Origin: Parabacteroides distasonis | GTDB lineage: Bacteria > Bacteroidota > Bacteroidia > Bacteroidales > Tannerellaceae | Length of the DNA stretch: 64,000 nucleotides | Assembly (NCBI RefSeq): GCF_004793765.1 | Contig: NZ_SRYM01000004.1 | Location: 1-64,000 of the forward strand | Reading direction: 5' to 3' | Shown here: positions 54,191-61,601 of the stretch, in pieces | Position numbering within the stretch: the stretch's first letter is position 1 | Layout: each line of letters begins with the position of its first letter | Notes under the pieces: model-generated | What the model was told of the DNA's origin: nothing | The model's database searches: none | The model's input: only the letters and a program-made list of their open reading frames with translations | Program-made: the position numbers and the translations under genes

Positions 54191-54268
54191 CCGTGGAATA
54201 TATAGACCACGTCGTGATTTGTATATTCCACGTCTTGATCTGTACAGACCACGTCGTGGTTTGTAGAA
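54191..54268. repeat. Tandem palindrome array E (3 units, 21-bp period)
   Basis: CCACG begins at 54207, 54228 and 54249, exactly 21 bases apart. Units 1 and 3 contain GACCACGTCGTG followed by an ATTTGTA- or GTTTGTA-type tail; unit 2 has CCACGTCTTGATCTGTA. CCACGTCGTGG is a palindrome around a central T. A partial inverted copy (CCGTGGAATATATA) precedes the array. It lies between the divergent promoters at 54153 and 54429. Confidence 0.85.
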
Positions 54269-54428
54269 TTATATAGTATGCGAACAAGAATCCATAAGCT
54301 ATCGAGCAAGGATTCATATAGGAGTAGAGCGTTTTTTGCTTAGGGGAGTAGAGGGTAGACAGGAAGGTAAAAGAACGTATACTGCGTAAATAATGTACGT
54401 CCGTATACCTTATATCCGCGTATTTATG

Positions 54429-54436
54429 TATATTTG
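54429..54436 (+). promoter_or_regulatory. Putative -7 element for the DUF4143 ATPase gene
   Basis: TATATTTG, 69 bases before the start codon. The rest of this 412-base gap holds array E and no other gene. Confidence 0.5.
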
Positions 54437-54504
54437 TATGGCGAATTGGTGCTGAAAAATGTGATGATTAGCTATGTTTATCCGCGTAAAAATGTTGTAT
54501 TCAT

Positions 54505-55785
54505 ATGGAAAGAACTGTTTTAAAGGAACTTATTGAATGGAAAGAAAGAGCGGACAGAAAACCTCTTATCCTTAATGGTGCCAGACAAGTGGGCAAGACT
54601 TGGTTACTCCATGAGTTTGCCAGGCTTGAATATAAGAAAGAGGCTTATGTCGTATGTCGTAAGAACAATCTTGCCCGGCAGCTTTTTACACAGGACTTTG
54701 ATGTGGAAAGAATTTTGCGCGGTCTTCGTGCCATGACTTCGGTGGATATCACTCCTGGCGATACGCTCGTCATTTTGGATGAGGTACAAGATATCCCGGA
54801 GGTATTGGAGGCGTTGAAGTATTTTAAGGAGGAAACTCCGGACTACCATATCGCGGTGGCGGGTTCGCTTTTGGGAATTTCTTTGCATGAGAATGTATCA
54901 TATCCGGTAGGTAAGGTTAATGTCATCAACCTGTATCCTATGAGTTTCGAGGAGTTTCTTATGGCGAAAGGAGAGAAAGAGGCCTGTAAACTACTTATGA
55001 GCCGTGACTATGGGATGATGAGTCTGTTGCATGAGAAGTATGTGGATCTTCTCCGCCAGTATTATTATGTGGGAGGCATGCCGGAGGCTGTTTCGAAATA
55101 CGTGGAGACCGGAGCTTTACGGGAGGTAAGGCGTATCCAGCAGGAGATTCTCCAAGGTTACGATCTTGATTTCTCGAAACATGCGCCCAAAGAGCAAGTG
55201 CCGCGTATCCGGATGGTTTGGAACAGTGTGCCGTCTCAATTATTCAAGGAGAATAAGAAGTTTATCTATGGCGCTTTACGTAAAGGCGCGAGGGCCAACG
55301 ACTTTGAGCTTTCCATACAATGGCTTGTCAATGCGGGTTTGTTGTATAAGATACCTCGATGCACGAAACCCGAGTTGCCGCTCGCCGTTTACGAGGACTT
55401 ATCGGCTTTCAAGCTTTATATGGTAGACCTAGGCTTGATGGGAGCGATGGTCCAGACCGATCCTGCGCAAGTCTTGATAAAGAATGATATATTCAAGGAG
55501 TATAAGGGTGGACTAACTGAGCAATACGTTTTGCAACAGATGAAAAGCAAAGGCGTGTCTCCCATTTATTATCATACGGCGGACAATTCACGCCTAGAGC
55601 TTGATTTCATCATCCAACGGGGAGCGGAAATGATCCCGATAGAAGTGAAGGCCGAAGGTAATGTCCGGGCTAATTCCTTGATGAACTTATTGGACAAGGT
55701 ACCAAGCCTGCATGCGGAGCGATATTCCATGCTGCCTTACAAGGAGCAAGGCAACCTGACGAATATTCCTCTTTATGCGGTATGA
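54505..55785 (+). CDS. AAA-type ATPase with DUF4143 C-terminal domain
   Basis: The 426-residue protein belongs to the common AAA/DUF4143 group. Walker A is NGARQVGKTWLL (about 24-35) and Walker B TLVILDEVQDIPEVLEALKYF (about 91-111). The C-terminal DUF4143 part has VDLGLMGAM and a nuclease-like core with LELDFIIQRGAEMIPIEVKAE (D-x-n-E-V-K pattern near 365-385). These proteins are widespread in gut Bacteroidota, often in many copies, with unknown function; mobility or defence roles have been suggested. It is monocistronic. Confidence 0.9.
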   Translation: MERTVLKELIEWKERADRKPLILNGARQVGKTWLLHEFARLEYKKEAYVVCRKNNLARQLFTQDFDVERILRGLRAMTSVDITPGDTLVILDEVQDIPEVLEALKYFKEETPDYHIAVAGSLLGISLHENVSYPVGKVNVINLYPMSFEEFLMAKGEKEACKLLMSRDYGMMSLLHEKYVDLLRQYYYVGGMPEAVSKYVETGALREVRRIQQEILQGYDLDFSKHAPKEQVPRIRMVWNSVPSQLFKENKKFIYGALRKGARANDFELSIQWLVNAGLLYKIPRCTKPELPLAVYEDLSAFKLYMVDLGLMGAMVQTDPAQVLIKNDIFKEYKGGLTEQYVLQQMKSKGVSPIYYHTADNSRLELDFIIQRGAEMIPIEVKAEGNVRANSLMNLLDKVPSLHAERYSMLPYKEQGNLTNIPLYAV

Positions 55786-55801
55786 AATAGCAAAGGGCTG
55801 A

Positions 55802-55850
55802 TCCCGGTTATCATCATCGCCTACGCCCAAGGCGATGACGATAACCGGGA
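55802..55850. terminator. Long bidirectional terminator hairpin
   Basis: Arms TCCCGGTTATC / GATAACCGGGA plus inner CATCGCC / GGCGATG, separated by two-base bulges on each side, form a strong hairpin in the convergent gap after the ATPase gene. Confidence 0.8.
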
Positions 55851-55862
55851 AAGCATTATCTA

Positions 55863-56273
55863 CTAGCCTTTCTGTCGCTTGGTGACTGTGAATTTAGAGT
55901 ATTTCTCATACTTGGAGCCTTTGGAGAATATATCCGGCATATGTCTCGCCGCAAACCGTAACTTCTCCTCATCCGTATGGAAATCCTTTCCTTCGCAATA
56001 TTTCTCTATGTCTTTGACAGCCTCAAGGAAAGCGTCTTTTTGGGATTCGGTCACGATCGGTAGCTCCGTTGAGTCCGCCTCTATTGCGTTTCTCGGATCT
56101 GCCGGTGCGATCATAAAGATCTTTTCGTTACATTCCCCCATCTTGATGTGAAACTGCACGTATTGCTCATCGGTAAGCTCAAGGAAATCTTCTTCTTTAA
56201 GGATAAATCCATATTGGAATGTTAACTGCATGGCCTGCCCGCCCCAACCGAATAGTAAATCAAAAATATCCAT
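55863..56273 (-). CDS. Hypothetical protein
   Basis: The 136-residue acidic protein (MDIFDLLFGWGGQAMQLTFQYG) has no signal peptide by its charge pattern, no membrane segment and no family that I recognise. It contains a helix-rich second half (SQKDAFLEAVKDIEKYCEG, LRFAARHMPDIFSK) and a basic C-terminus. A -7 element lies 61 bases upstream, and palindrome array F lies upstream of that. Confidence 0.7.
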   Translation of the reverse strand: MDIFDLLFGWGGQAMQLTFQYGFILKEEDFLELTDEQYVQFHIKMGECNEKIFMIAPADPRNAIEADSTELPIVTESQKDAFLEAVKDIEKYCEGKDFHTDEEKLRFAARHMPDIFSKGSKYEKYSKFTVTKRQKG

Positions 56274-56333
56274 AGCGTAAATTTTTATAAAGTTATTAAT
56301 GTTCTAGTATGAAACCTAAGTTAAGGTTTGGGG

Positions 56334-56341
56334 CAAAGGTA
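56334..56341 (-). promoter_or_regulatory. Putative -7 element for the hypothetical gene at 55863
   Basis: On the minus strand it reads TACCTTTG (TAnnTTTG), 61 bases from the start codon. Confidence 0.55.
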
Positions 56342-56501
56342 ACGTAAAAGCTGGGAGATACAAGTAAAATCGGGGTTTTGTTTATTACGTTTTAGGATAT
56401 CCTATGTATTCGGATCGTATGATACCTATTTTCTCTAGTAGTTATATACAATAAGTCTTTCGATATGCTCTCTTTTGTAAACGACTGATAATTAGTGCTT
56501 C

Positions 56502-56588
56502 AAAAACAAGATGATGTTTTCTCAAAAACTTGTACGTGTTTCCCAAAAAACTCGTACAAGTTTTTGAGAATTCATGTACATGTTTTTC
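56502..56588. repeat. Tandem palindrome array F (4 units, 22-bp period)
   Basis: Unit centres at 56510 (GATG), 56532, 56554 and 56576 (GTAC each), exactly 22 bases apart. The consensus arm is AAAAACTTGTAC followed by its complement; unit 3 reads ACTCGTACAAGTTTTTGAGA, unit 4 CATGTACATG. It lies in a 612-base gap that otherwise contains two promoters and the leader described at 56708. Confidence 0.88.
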
Positions 56589-56699
56589 GTGAAAACGGCA
56601 CGAACGAATATACGAAAGATCGGAAATAGACAATAACTCATCTTCTTGGAATCTTTATAAATATCCATGGAAAAAGAAATATGTATATTAGAAATTATA

Positions 56700-56707
56700 T
56701 ATATTTG
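56700..56707 (+). promoter_or_regulatory. Putative -7 element for the Trp-repeat gene
   Basis: TATATTTG, 178 bases before the first possible start codon. Confidence 0.45.
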
Positions 56708-56885
56708 CGAAGTCTCCTTACGCCGATGCCGTTAAAGTCGGCGGGCGAGGGAGGGCATATACATAAAGGCGTTTACTGAACGCTTTGGTTTTGACGCTAT
56801 AAGAATCTCGCAAATTCAGTACAGTTTGTCAAGGATTATGTGTTGATTTTTATGTTGCATTTATTGGTTATGAGAATGATATATA
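56708..56885 (+). other. Untranslated leader with GC-rich inverted repeats
   Basis: A GC-rich island in otherwise AT-rich DNA contains CGCCGA / TCGGCG around a 10-base loop (from about 56724) and AAAGGCGTT / AACGCTTT around TACTG (from about 56776). It is not a match to any riboswitch or RNA that I can identify. Confidence 0.35.
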
Positions 56886-58121
56886 ATGAATGTTTATTAT
56901 TTGATAATTGTTATGGGAAAATTGGATGATATAAGATTAACGGTATTATATATTGAATATAAAAATTTTTTTATTGATATATTAAGTAGGTTTTATAATT
57001 TCGAAAAATGTGATGTGTATCATTATGGTGAGATTCTAAATATTGATGAATTGTGTCTAAATAACGCTTTAAATTGGGATATATATCTGATAGAATTTTT
57101 TGGAAGGGGAAGGGTTAATTGGAAATATTTGAGTAAAAATAGATGCTTGCAATGTACGGTAGAATTACTTGATGAATATTATGATTGTTGGGAATGGAAT
57201 ATGTTGTCTTCTAATGAGGGAATATTTTGGACTGAGTTGATGATTAATAAGTATAAGTCTAAATTGAATTGGGATTTATTGAGCTTGAATAAATCGTTGC
57301 CATGGTCTATTGATTTTATAAATCGTTATATAGATAGATTTAATTGGGCTAATTTAAGTGCTAATCCATCGTTGCCTTGGTCTGACCATTTGTTGAAATA
57401 TTATGAGGATTTGTGGGATTGGAACTTAATAAGTTCCAATCCGTCGTTGCCTTGGACTGATGATTTAATCATTAAATATATAGATCGTTTAAATTGGGCA
57501 GGATTAAGTATGAATCCATCATTACCTTGGAGCTTAGAGTTTATACGAAAGTATGAATGTAACTGGATCTGGGGATATTCGTCAGATTGGTTAATGACTG
57601 ATAATATTGGTTTGTGTGGTAACTCGGGTATTCATTGGAATGAGGAATTGATAGAGATATTTGATGATTTTATTGATTGGGGAGAGTTAAGTTTAAATAC
57701 AGGAGATATGTGGAATGAATGTTTGATTGATAAATATTTAAGTAAATTACATTGGGAGGATTGTTGGTGGCCTTCTTCGGGTATGGGAGGCCTCAGTAGC
57801 AACCCTTCTTTGCCTTGGAGTTTGGACTTTGTCGATAAATATGGACCTTATTTAAATATAAAAGAAATTTGTACTAATGTATCTTTCCCCTGGCAAGAAG
57901 AAGATTTTAGAAATAATAATGGAAAAATAATAAATGATTGTGGTAAATCTTACTGGAAATTATTGAGTATGAATGAGGGTTTGCCTTGGTCTATAAATGT
58001 CTTGTATGATAATAGATGTTGGTTTGATTGGACTTTAATAAAAGAAAATGCAAAAGTGTACGATAAATGCTTAAGTGTTTTAGAAAAGGAAAAAATAAAA
58101 TTTTTACTTGATTTAGCTTGA
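56886..58121 (+). CDS. Tryptophan-rich tandem-repeat protein (25-residue unit)
   Basis: The 411-residue protein (an ATG at 56913 would give 402) consists mostly of a repeat of the form NWxxLSxNPSLPWSxxLIxK followed by Yxxxx. The first Trp of the unit falls at 79, 104, 129, 154, 179, 204 and 229, a strict period of 25, with more degenerate copies at about 265, 290, 357 and 382. No signal peptide is present. Such a regular unit suggests a solenoid, perhaps for protein binding. I recall unannotated proteins with similar repeats but no named family. The gene is clearly AT-richer than its neighbours, suggesting recent acquisition. Confidence 0.85.
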   Translation: MNVYYLIIVMGKLDDIRLTVLYIEYKNFFIDILSRFYNFEKCDVYHYGEILNIDELCLNNALNWDIYLIEFFGRGRVNWKYLSKNRCLQCTVELLDEYYDCWEWNMLSSNEGIFWTELMINKYKSKLNWDLLSLNKSLPWSIDFINRYIDRFNWANLSANPSLPWSDHLLKYYEDLWDWNLISSNPSLPWTDDLIIKYIDRLNWAGLSMNPSLPWSLEFIRKYECNWIWGYSSDWLMTDNIGLCGNSGIHWNEELIEIFDDFIDWGELSLNTGDMWNECLIDKYLSKLHWEDCWWPSSGMGGLSSNPSLPWSLDFVDKYGPYLNIKEICTNVSFPWQEEDFRNNNGKIINDCGKSYWKLLSMNEGLPWSINVLYDNRCWFDWTLIKENAKVYDKCLSVLEKEKIKFLLDLA

Positions 58122-58239
58122 TTAAAGTATCAAAAGGTGTTGTAGAATATTGAGTAGGATAGTTCTATAAGTGATGAGGTCAAAGAAGAAGGAAAGGGTA
58201 TATGTCTACAAAATATAGTGAAAAGTTAAAAAATAAAAG

Positions 58240-59280
58240 ATGGATGTTGTTAATGATTTAGATAAGCGTATTAGATCACTTGCTCCCATTATTATCTCCG
58301 TCAGCCGGTCAACGGATATTCCGGCCTTTTATGCCAAGTGGTTCTTTAATCGTTTGGCCAAGGGGTATTGTGTTTGGTATAATCCGTTTAATCGGCGGAA
58401 GATGTATGTGTCGTTTGAGCGGTGTAAGGCAATCGTGTTTTGGACAAAGAACCCGAAGCCGATATTGCCTTATTTGCATGAGTTGGATAGGAGGGGTATC
58501 CATTATTATTTCCAGTTCACGTTGAATGACTATGTGAGCGAAGGCTTTGAGCCGAATGTGCCGAGCGTTACGCAACGGGTGGAGACATTTCGGGAGTTGT
58601 CGGAAATGATAGGGAAGGAACGGGTGATCTGGCGATTCGACCCATTGATTATAACTCCATCTATCACGCCTCGTGTCCTGCTTAGCCGTATTTGGAAGAT
58701 CGGCAATCTGTTGAAAGGATATACTGATAAGCTCGTGTTCAGTTTCGTAGATGTAAAGGCGTATCGTAAGGTACAGAATAACCTTATAAAAGAGACGAAT
58801 TGCTTTACGAAAGAGGATGTGGAAACCGCAGAGATGAATGCGACGCAACGTCAAGAGATTGTAGAGGGATTGGTGAAGTTGAGGGAAATTTGGGCTTCTA
58901 CTGGTTGGAATGTGACACTCGCTACTTGTGCCGAGGATATTGACCTTACGGTTTATGGCATTGAGCATAACCGGTGTATCGACGGTGATTTAATGGAGCG
59001 TGTGTTTGGGGAGGATTATGAATTGGTTTATTTTCTTCGAACAGGCCAATTACCCGAACCGGATCTTTTTGGTACGTTTCCCGCTTTACCCGACAAACGC
59101 AAAGAGCTAAAAGACAAAGGCCAACGGAAAGCCTGTGGTTGCATGATAAGCAAAGATATCGGTAGGTATAACACTTGCTCCCATTTCTGTGTCTATTGTT
59201 ATGCCAATACAAGTAGGGAATGCGTACAAAAGAATGCGGTACACTATTCGGACGATAGTGAAAGTTTGATTCGAAGTTAA
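58240..59280 (+). CDS. DUF1848-family protein with C-terminal cysteine cluster
   Basis: The 346-residue protein matches DUF1848: IISVSRSTDIPAFYAKWFFNRL at the start, YVSFERCKAIVFWTKNPKPILPYL, YYFQFTLNDY, VIWRFDPLIITP and FSFVDVKAYRKV. Near the end lies CGCMISKDIGRYNTC followed by SHFCVYCYAN (about 298-322), whose cysteines resemble an iron-sulfur site. The fold is likely a TIM barrel related to spore-photoproduct-lyase or radical SAM proteins, but the reaction is not known. G+C is higher than in the preceding repeat gene. Confidence 0.85.
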   Translation: MDVVNDLDKRIRSLAPIIISVSRSTDIPAFYAKWFFNRLAKGYCVWYNPFNRRKMYVSFERCKAIVFWTKNPKPILPYLHELDRRGIHYYFQFTLNDYVSEGFEPNVPSVTQRVETFRELSEMIGKERVIWRFDPLIITPSITPRVLLSRIWKIGNLLKGYTDKLVFSFVDVKAYRKVQNNLIKETNCFTKEDVETAEMNATQRQEIVEGLVKLREIWASTGWNVTLATCAEDIDLTVYGIEHNRCIDGDLMERVFGEDYELVYFLRTGQLPEPDLFGTFPALPDKRKELKDKGQRKACGCMISKDIGRYNTCSHFCVYCYANTSRECVQKNAVHYSDDSESLIRS

Positions 59281-59301
59281 ATTTGAAAGCAAGGTCAAAT
59301 G

Positions 59302-59330
59302 AAGCGGCGTATTAAATTAAGCCGTCTTTT
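59302..59330 (+). terminator. Hairpin with T-run after the DUF1848 gene
   Basis: AAGCGGC and GCCGTCTTTT pair with one bulge around a 12-base AT loop, 22 bases after the stop codon. Confidence 0.55.
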
Positions 59331-59366
59331 ATAGTAATCGAGACCAATACTATCCTAGAATAGTGT

Positions 59367-59397
59367 TGTATAACATGCTGGATTTATCTATTTTTGC
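59367..59397 (+). promoter_or_regulatory. Promoter of the nuclease gene
   Basis: TTG at 59367-59369, 20-base spacer, TATTTTTG at 59390-59397. Just upstream, ACTATCCTAGAATAGT (59350-59365) is a near-palindrome that could be an operator. The start codon is 37 bases downstream. Confidence 0.6.
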
Positions 59398-59434
59398 GCC
59401 CAATACGAAAGGTTAAGAATAGGAAGTTTTAGGT

Positions 59435-60448
59435 ATGGCAAAAAAGAAAGGTAAGCCTCAACCCCGGAAAAGCAAGAAGAAGCGGGCATCATCATTCATG
59501 TCTTCTGTAAAGAAGATGCTTCTTGGCGCTTTTGCGGTAGTTGTTTGTTTTATCGGTGTATTATTCATATATAACTGGTTTTATCCGGTATCCAAGACAC
59601 GGCCTGTAGAGAAGAAACAGGATCGGGCGGAGACAATAGTCCGTCCGAAGATCTCGGACAAGGGCGGTTCCGGAACATCGGGTAAGAAAGCCGCACAAGC
59701 GACGAAAAACAAGCAAACGACGAACCCAAAGAAAGAGATCTCCGCTTATACTTTTCAAGAGGGAACTGAGATACCGAGACTAAAGAATAAACAAAAAGAG
59801 CAGGTTATAAAGCATGAGGGCTATACGGTTTCTTATAATTCCGATTATAAGATCGCCAATTGGGTAGCCTATGAACTGACCTCGAAAGAGGCGACAAGTA
59901 AGAAGAACGAGCGGTCTAATAAGTTCGTCTCGGACCCCATGGTGAAAGGGGCTACCGCCACGAACGAGGACTATACCCGTTCCGGCTATGACCGAGGACA
60001 TATGGCGCCTGCCGGCGATATGAAATGGTCCGCCAAGGCCATGCGGGAATCGTTCTACCTAAGTAATATCTGTCCGCAAAAGCCCGGCTTGAACCGGGGC
60101 ATCTGGAAAGATCTGGAAGAGCAGGCTCGTTTGTGGGCGAAAGAGAATGGCTCTTTGTTGATCGTGACCGGCCCGGTGATCACGGACGACCTGAAACGGT
60201 TAGGCAAGAATCGGGTGGGAATCCCGAAGACCTTTTATAAGGTAATCTGTACGATAACGAACGGTAAACCGGAAGGGGTAGGTTTTCTGTTTGATAATAA
60301 AGACTATGGAAAGACTCCGTTGAAATCGATGATGATCCCTATCGATAGCGTTGAGAAGGTTACCGGAATTGACTTTTTCCCTTCTTTGCCTGATTCGATA
60401 GAAAACCCGATGGAAGCATATGTGAATGATGGTAGTTGGTCTTTTTAA
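59435..60448 (+). CDS. Membrane-anchored DNA/RNA non-specific endonuclease (NucA/NUC1 family)
   Basis: The 337-residue protein has a very basic N-terminus (MAKKKGKPQPRKSKKKR), one membrane segment (about 28-47) and a Lys/Thr-rich linker to about 105, then the beta-beta-alpha-metal nuclease domain. The catalytic motif is YDRGHMAPAGDM (Asp186, Arg187, Gly188, His189), followed by FYLSNICPQKPGLNRGIWKDLEE with the metal-binding Asn. With the anchor in place the nuclease would act outside the cytoplasm, for example on extracellular nucleic acid. No immunity gene is adjacent. It has its own promoter. Confidence 0.92.
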   Translation: MAKKKGKPQPRKSKKKRASSFMSSVKKMLLGAFAVVVCFIGVLFIYNWFYPVSKTRPVEKKQDRAETIVRPKISDKGGSGTSGKKAAQATKNKQTTNPKKEISAYTFQEGTEIPRLKNKQKEQVIKHEGYTVSYNSDYKIANWVAYELTSKEATSKKNERSNKFVSDPMVKGATATNEDYTRSGYDRGHMAPAGDMKWSAKAMRESFYLSNICPQKPGLNRGIWKDLEEQARLWAKENGSLLIVTGPVITDDLKRLGKNRVGIPKTFYKVICTITNGKPEGVGFLFDNKDYGKTPLKSMMIPIDSVEKVTGIDFFPSLPDSIENPMEAYVNDGSWSF

Positions 60449-60541
60449 GGCACGTTATGCTCAACAATCTCTAGGCGAGAATGTTTTATATTTACTGTGA
60501 AGAAAAAGAAATCATAATTAAATAACAAAATGCAAGTTATC

Positions 60542-61591
60542 ATGAAAGGAAAATTAATCCCTGTGTTTGTTTTGGCAGCATTGGTTTCCTGTAGTCAACC
60601 ACCTGTTAAGGAGCAAGGCCCTCGTCCGGTTAAATTGGCGGACGTTACTTCGCTGAACATGGTTGAGAAATCATTCAGTGGAGTGATATCGTCCGATCAA
60701 TTCAGTGATTTGGCGTTTAAGATGTCCGGCCCGCTGATCTCATTAAACGTGGATGAAGGCCAGAAGGTTCGTACAGGACAGGTCGTAGCCGAAATCGATC
60801 CGTTGGATTTTAAGTGGGAATATGAGGCGAAGAAAGCGTCTTTCCAGACTGCTGAAGCGCAATTGCAACGTGCGAAGAAGTTATTGTCCAAACAAGCTAT
60901 CTCCAAACAAGAGTATGAGTCAACGGAAGCTTCTTACTCAAATGCCAAGGCAGCTTTCGAGTATGCGCAGAATACATTGAACCAGACAAAGCTTCGTGCG
61001 CCGTTCGATGGATTTATCCAGAAGAAATATGTGGAGAATTACCAGAAAGTACAGGCCGGACAAGGAATCGTTTGCTTGATCAATCCGAATAAGTTACAGG
61101 TCGTGTTTACGATGCCGGAGAGTAATATCAATTACTTCTCTTCTCCTTATTCTGTTTATGTGGAATTCGATAATTACAAGGGCGTTCGCTTTAAGGCGAA
61201 GGTGAAAGAATACGTGGAAGCCTCTCCCGATGGCTCCGGCGTTCCTGTATATCTGTATATCGATGATCCGAACTTTAATTTAGAGAAATATAAGGTAGCT
61301 GTAGGTTTCTCTTGCCGTGTGATCTTGAACGTGGATAGCGAGAGTTTCACGCAAGGCGCCGTATTGGTTCCGCTAGCCGCTGTCGTGGCTGACGATGCCA
61401 ATAGCGATAAGTATGTGTTTGTTTATAATGGGCAGTCTCAAAAGGTTGAGCGTCGCAAGATTACCGAGTCTATGCTGATCGGCAAGGATGGCGTGATCGT
61501 AACGGATGGCTTGCGACCCGGCGAACAGGTTGTCTCAGCCGGAGCCACTCGTTTGGTGGATGGACAACAGGTAAAAGTATTAACAGATTAA
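60542..61591 (+). CDS. RND efflux periplasmic adaptor, lipoprotein
   Basis: From the second ATG (60542) the product has 349 residues with lipobox ALVSC (Cys17); the first ATG adds 4 codons. The HlyD/AcrA layout is seen: barrel-sandwich hybrid (FSGVISSDQFSDLAFKMSGPLISLNVDEGQKVRTGQVVAEID, and LRAPFDGFIQKKYVENYQKVQAGQGIV), a helical hairpin between (about 88-145), a beta-barrel and a membrane-proximal domain (GLRPGEQVVSAGATRLVDGQQV). It joins an outer membrane channel to the RND pump encoded 10 bases downstream. Confidence 0.93.
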   Translation: MKGKLIPVFVLAALVSCSQPPVKEQGPRPVKLADVTSLNMVEKSFSGVISSDQFSDLAFKMSGPLISLNVDEGQKVRTGQVVAEIDPLDFKWEYEAKKASFQTAEAQLQRAKKLLSKQAISKQEYESTEASYSNAKAAFEYAQNTLNQTKLRAPFDGFIQKKYVENYQKVQAGQGIVCLINPNKLQVVFTMPESNINYFSSPYSVYVEFDNYKGVRFKAKVKEYVEASPDGSGVPVYLYIDDPNFNLEKYKVAVGFSCRVILNVDSESFTQGAVLVPLAAVVADDANSDKYVFVYNGQSQKVERRKITESMLIGKDGVIVTDGLRPGEQVVSAGATRLVDGQQVKVLTD

Positions 61592-61601
61592 GAGATAAAC
61601 A

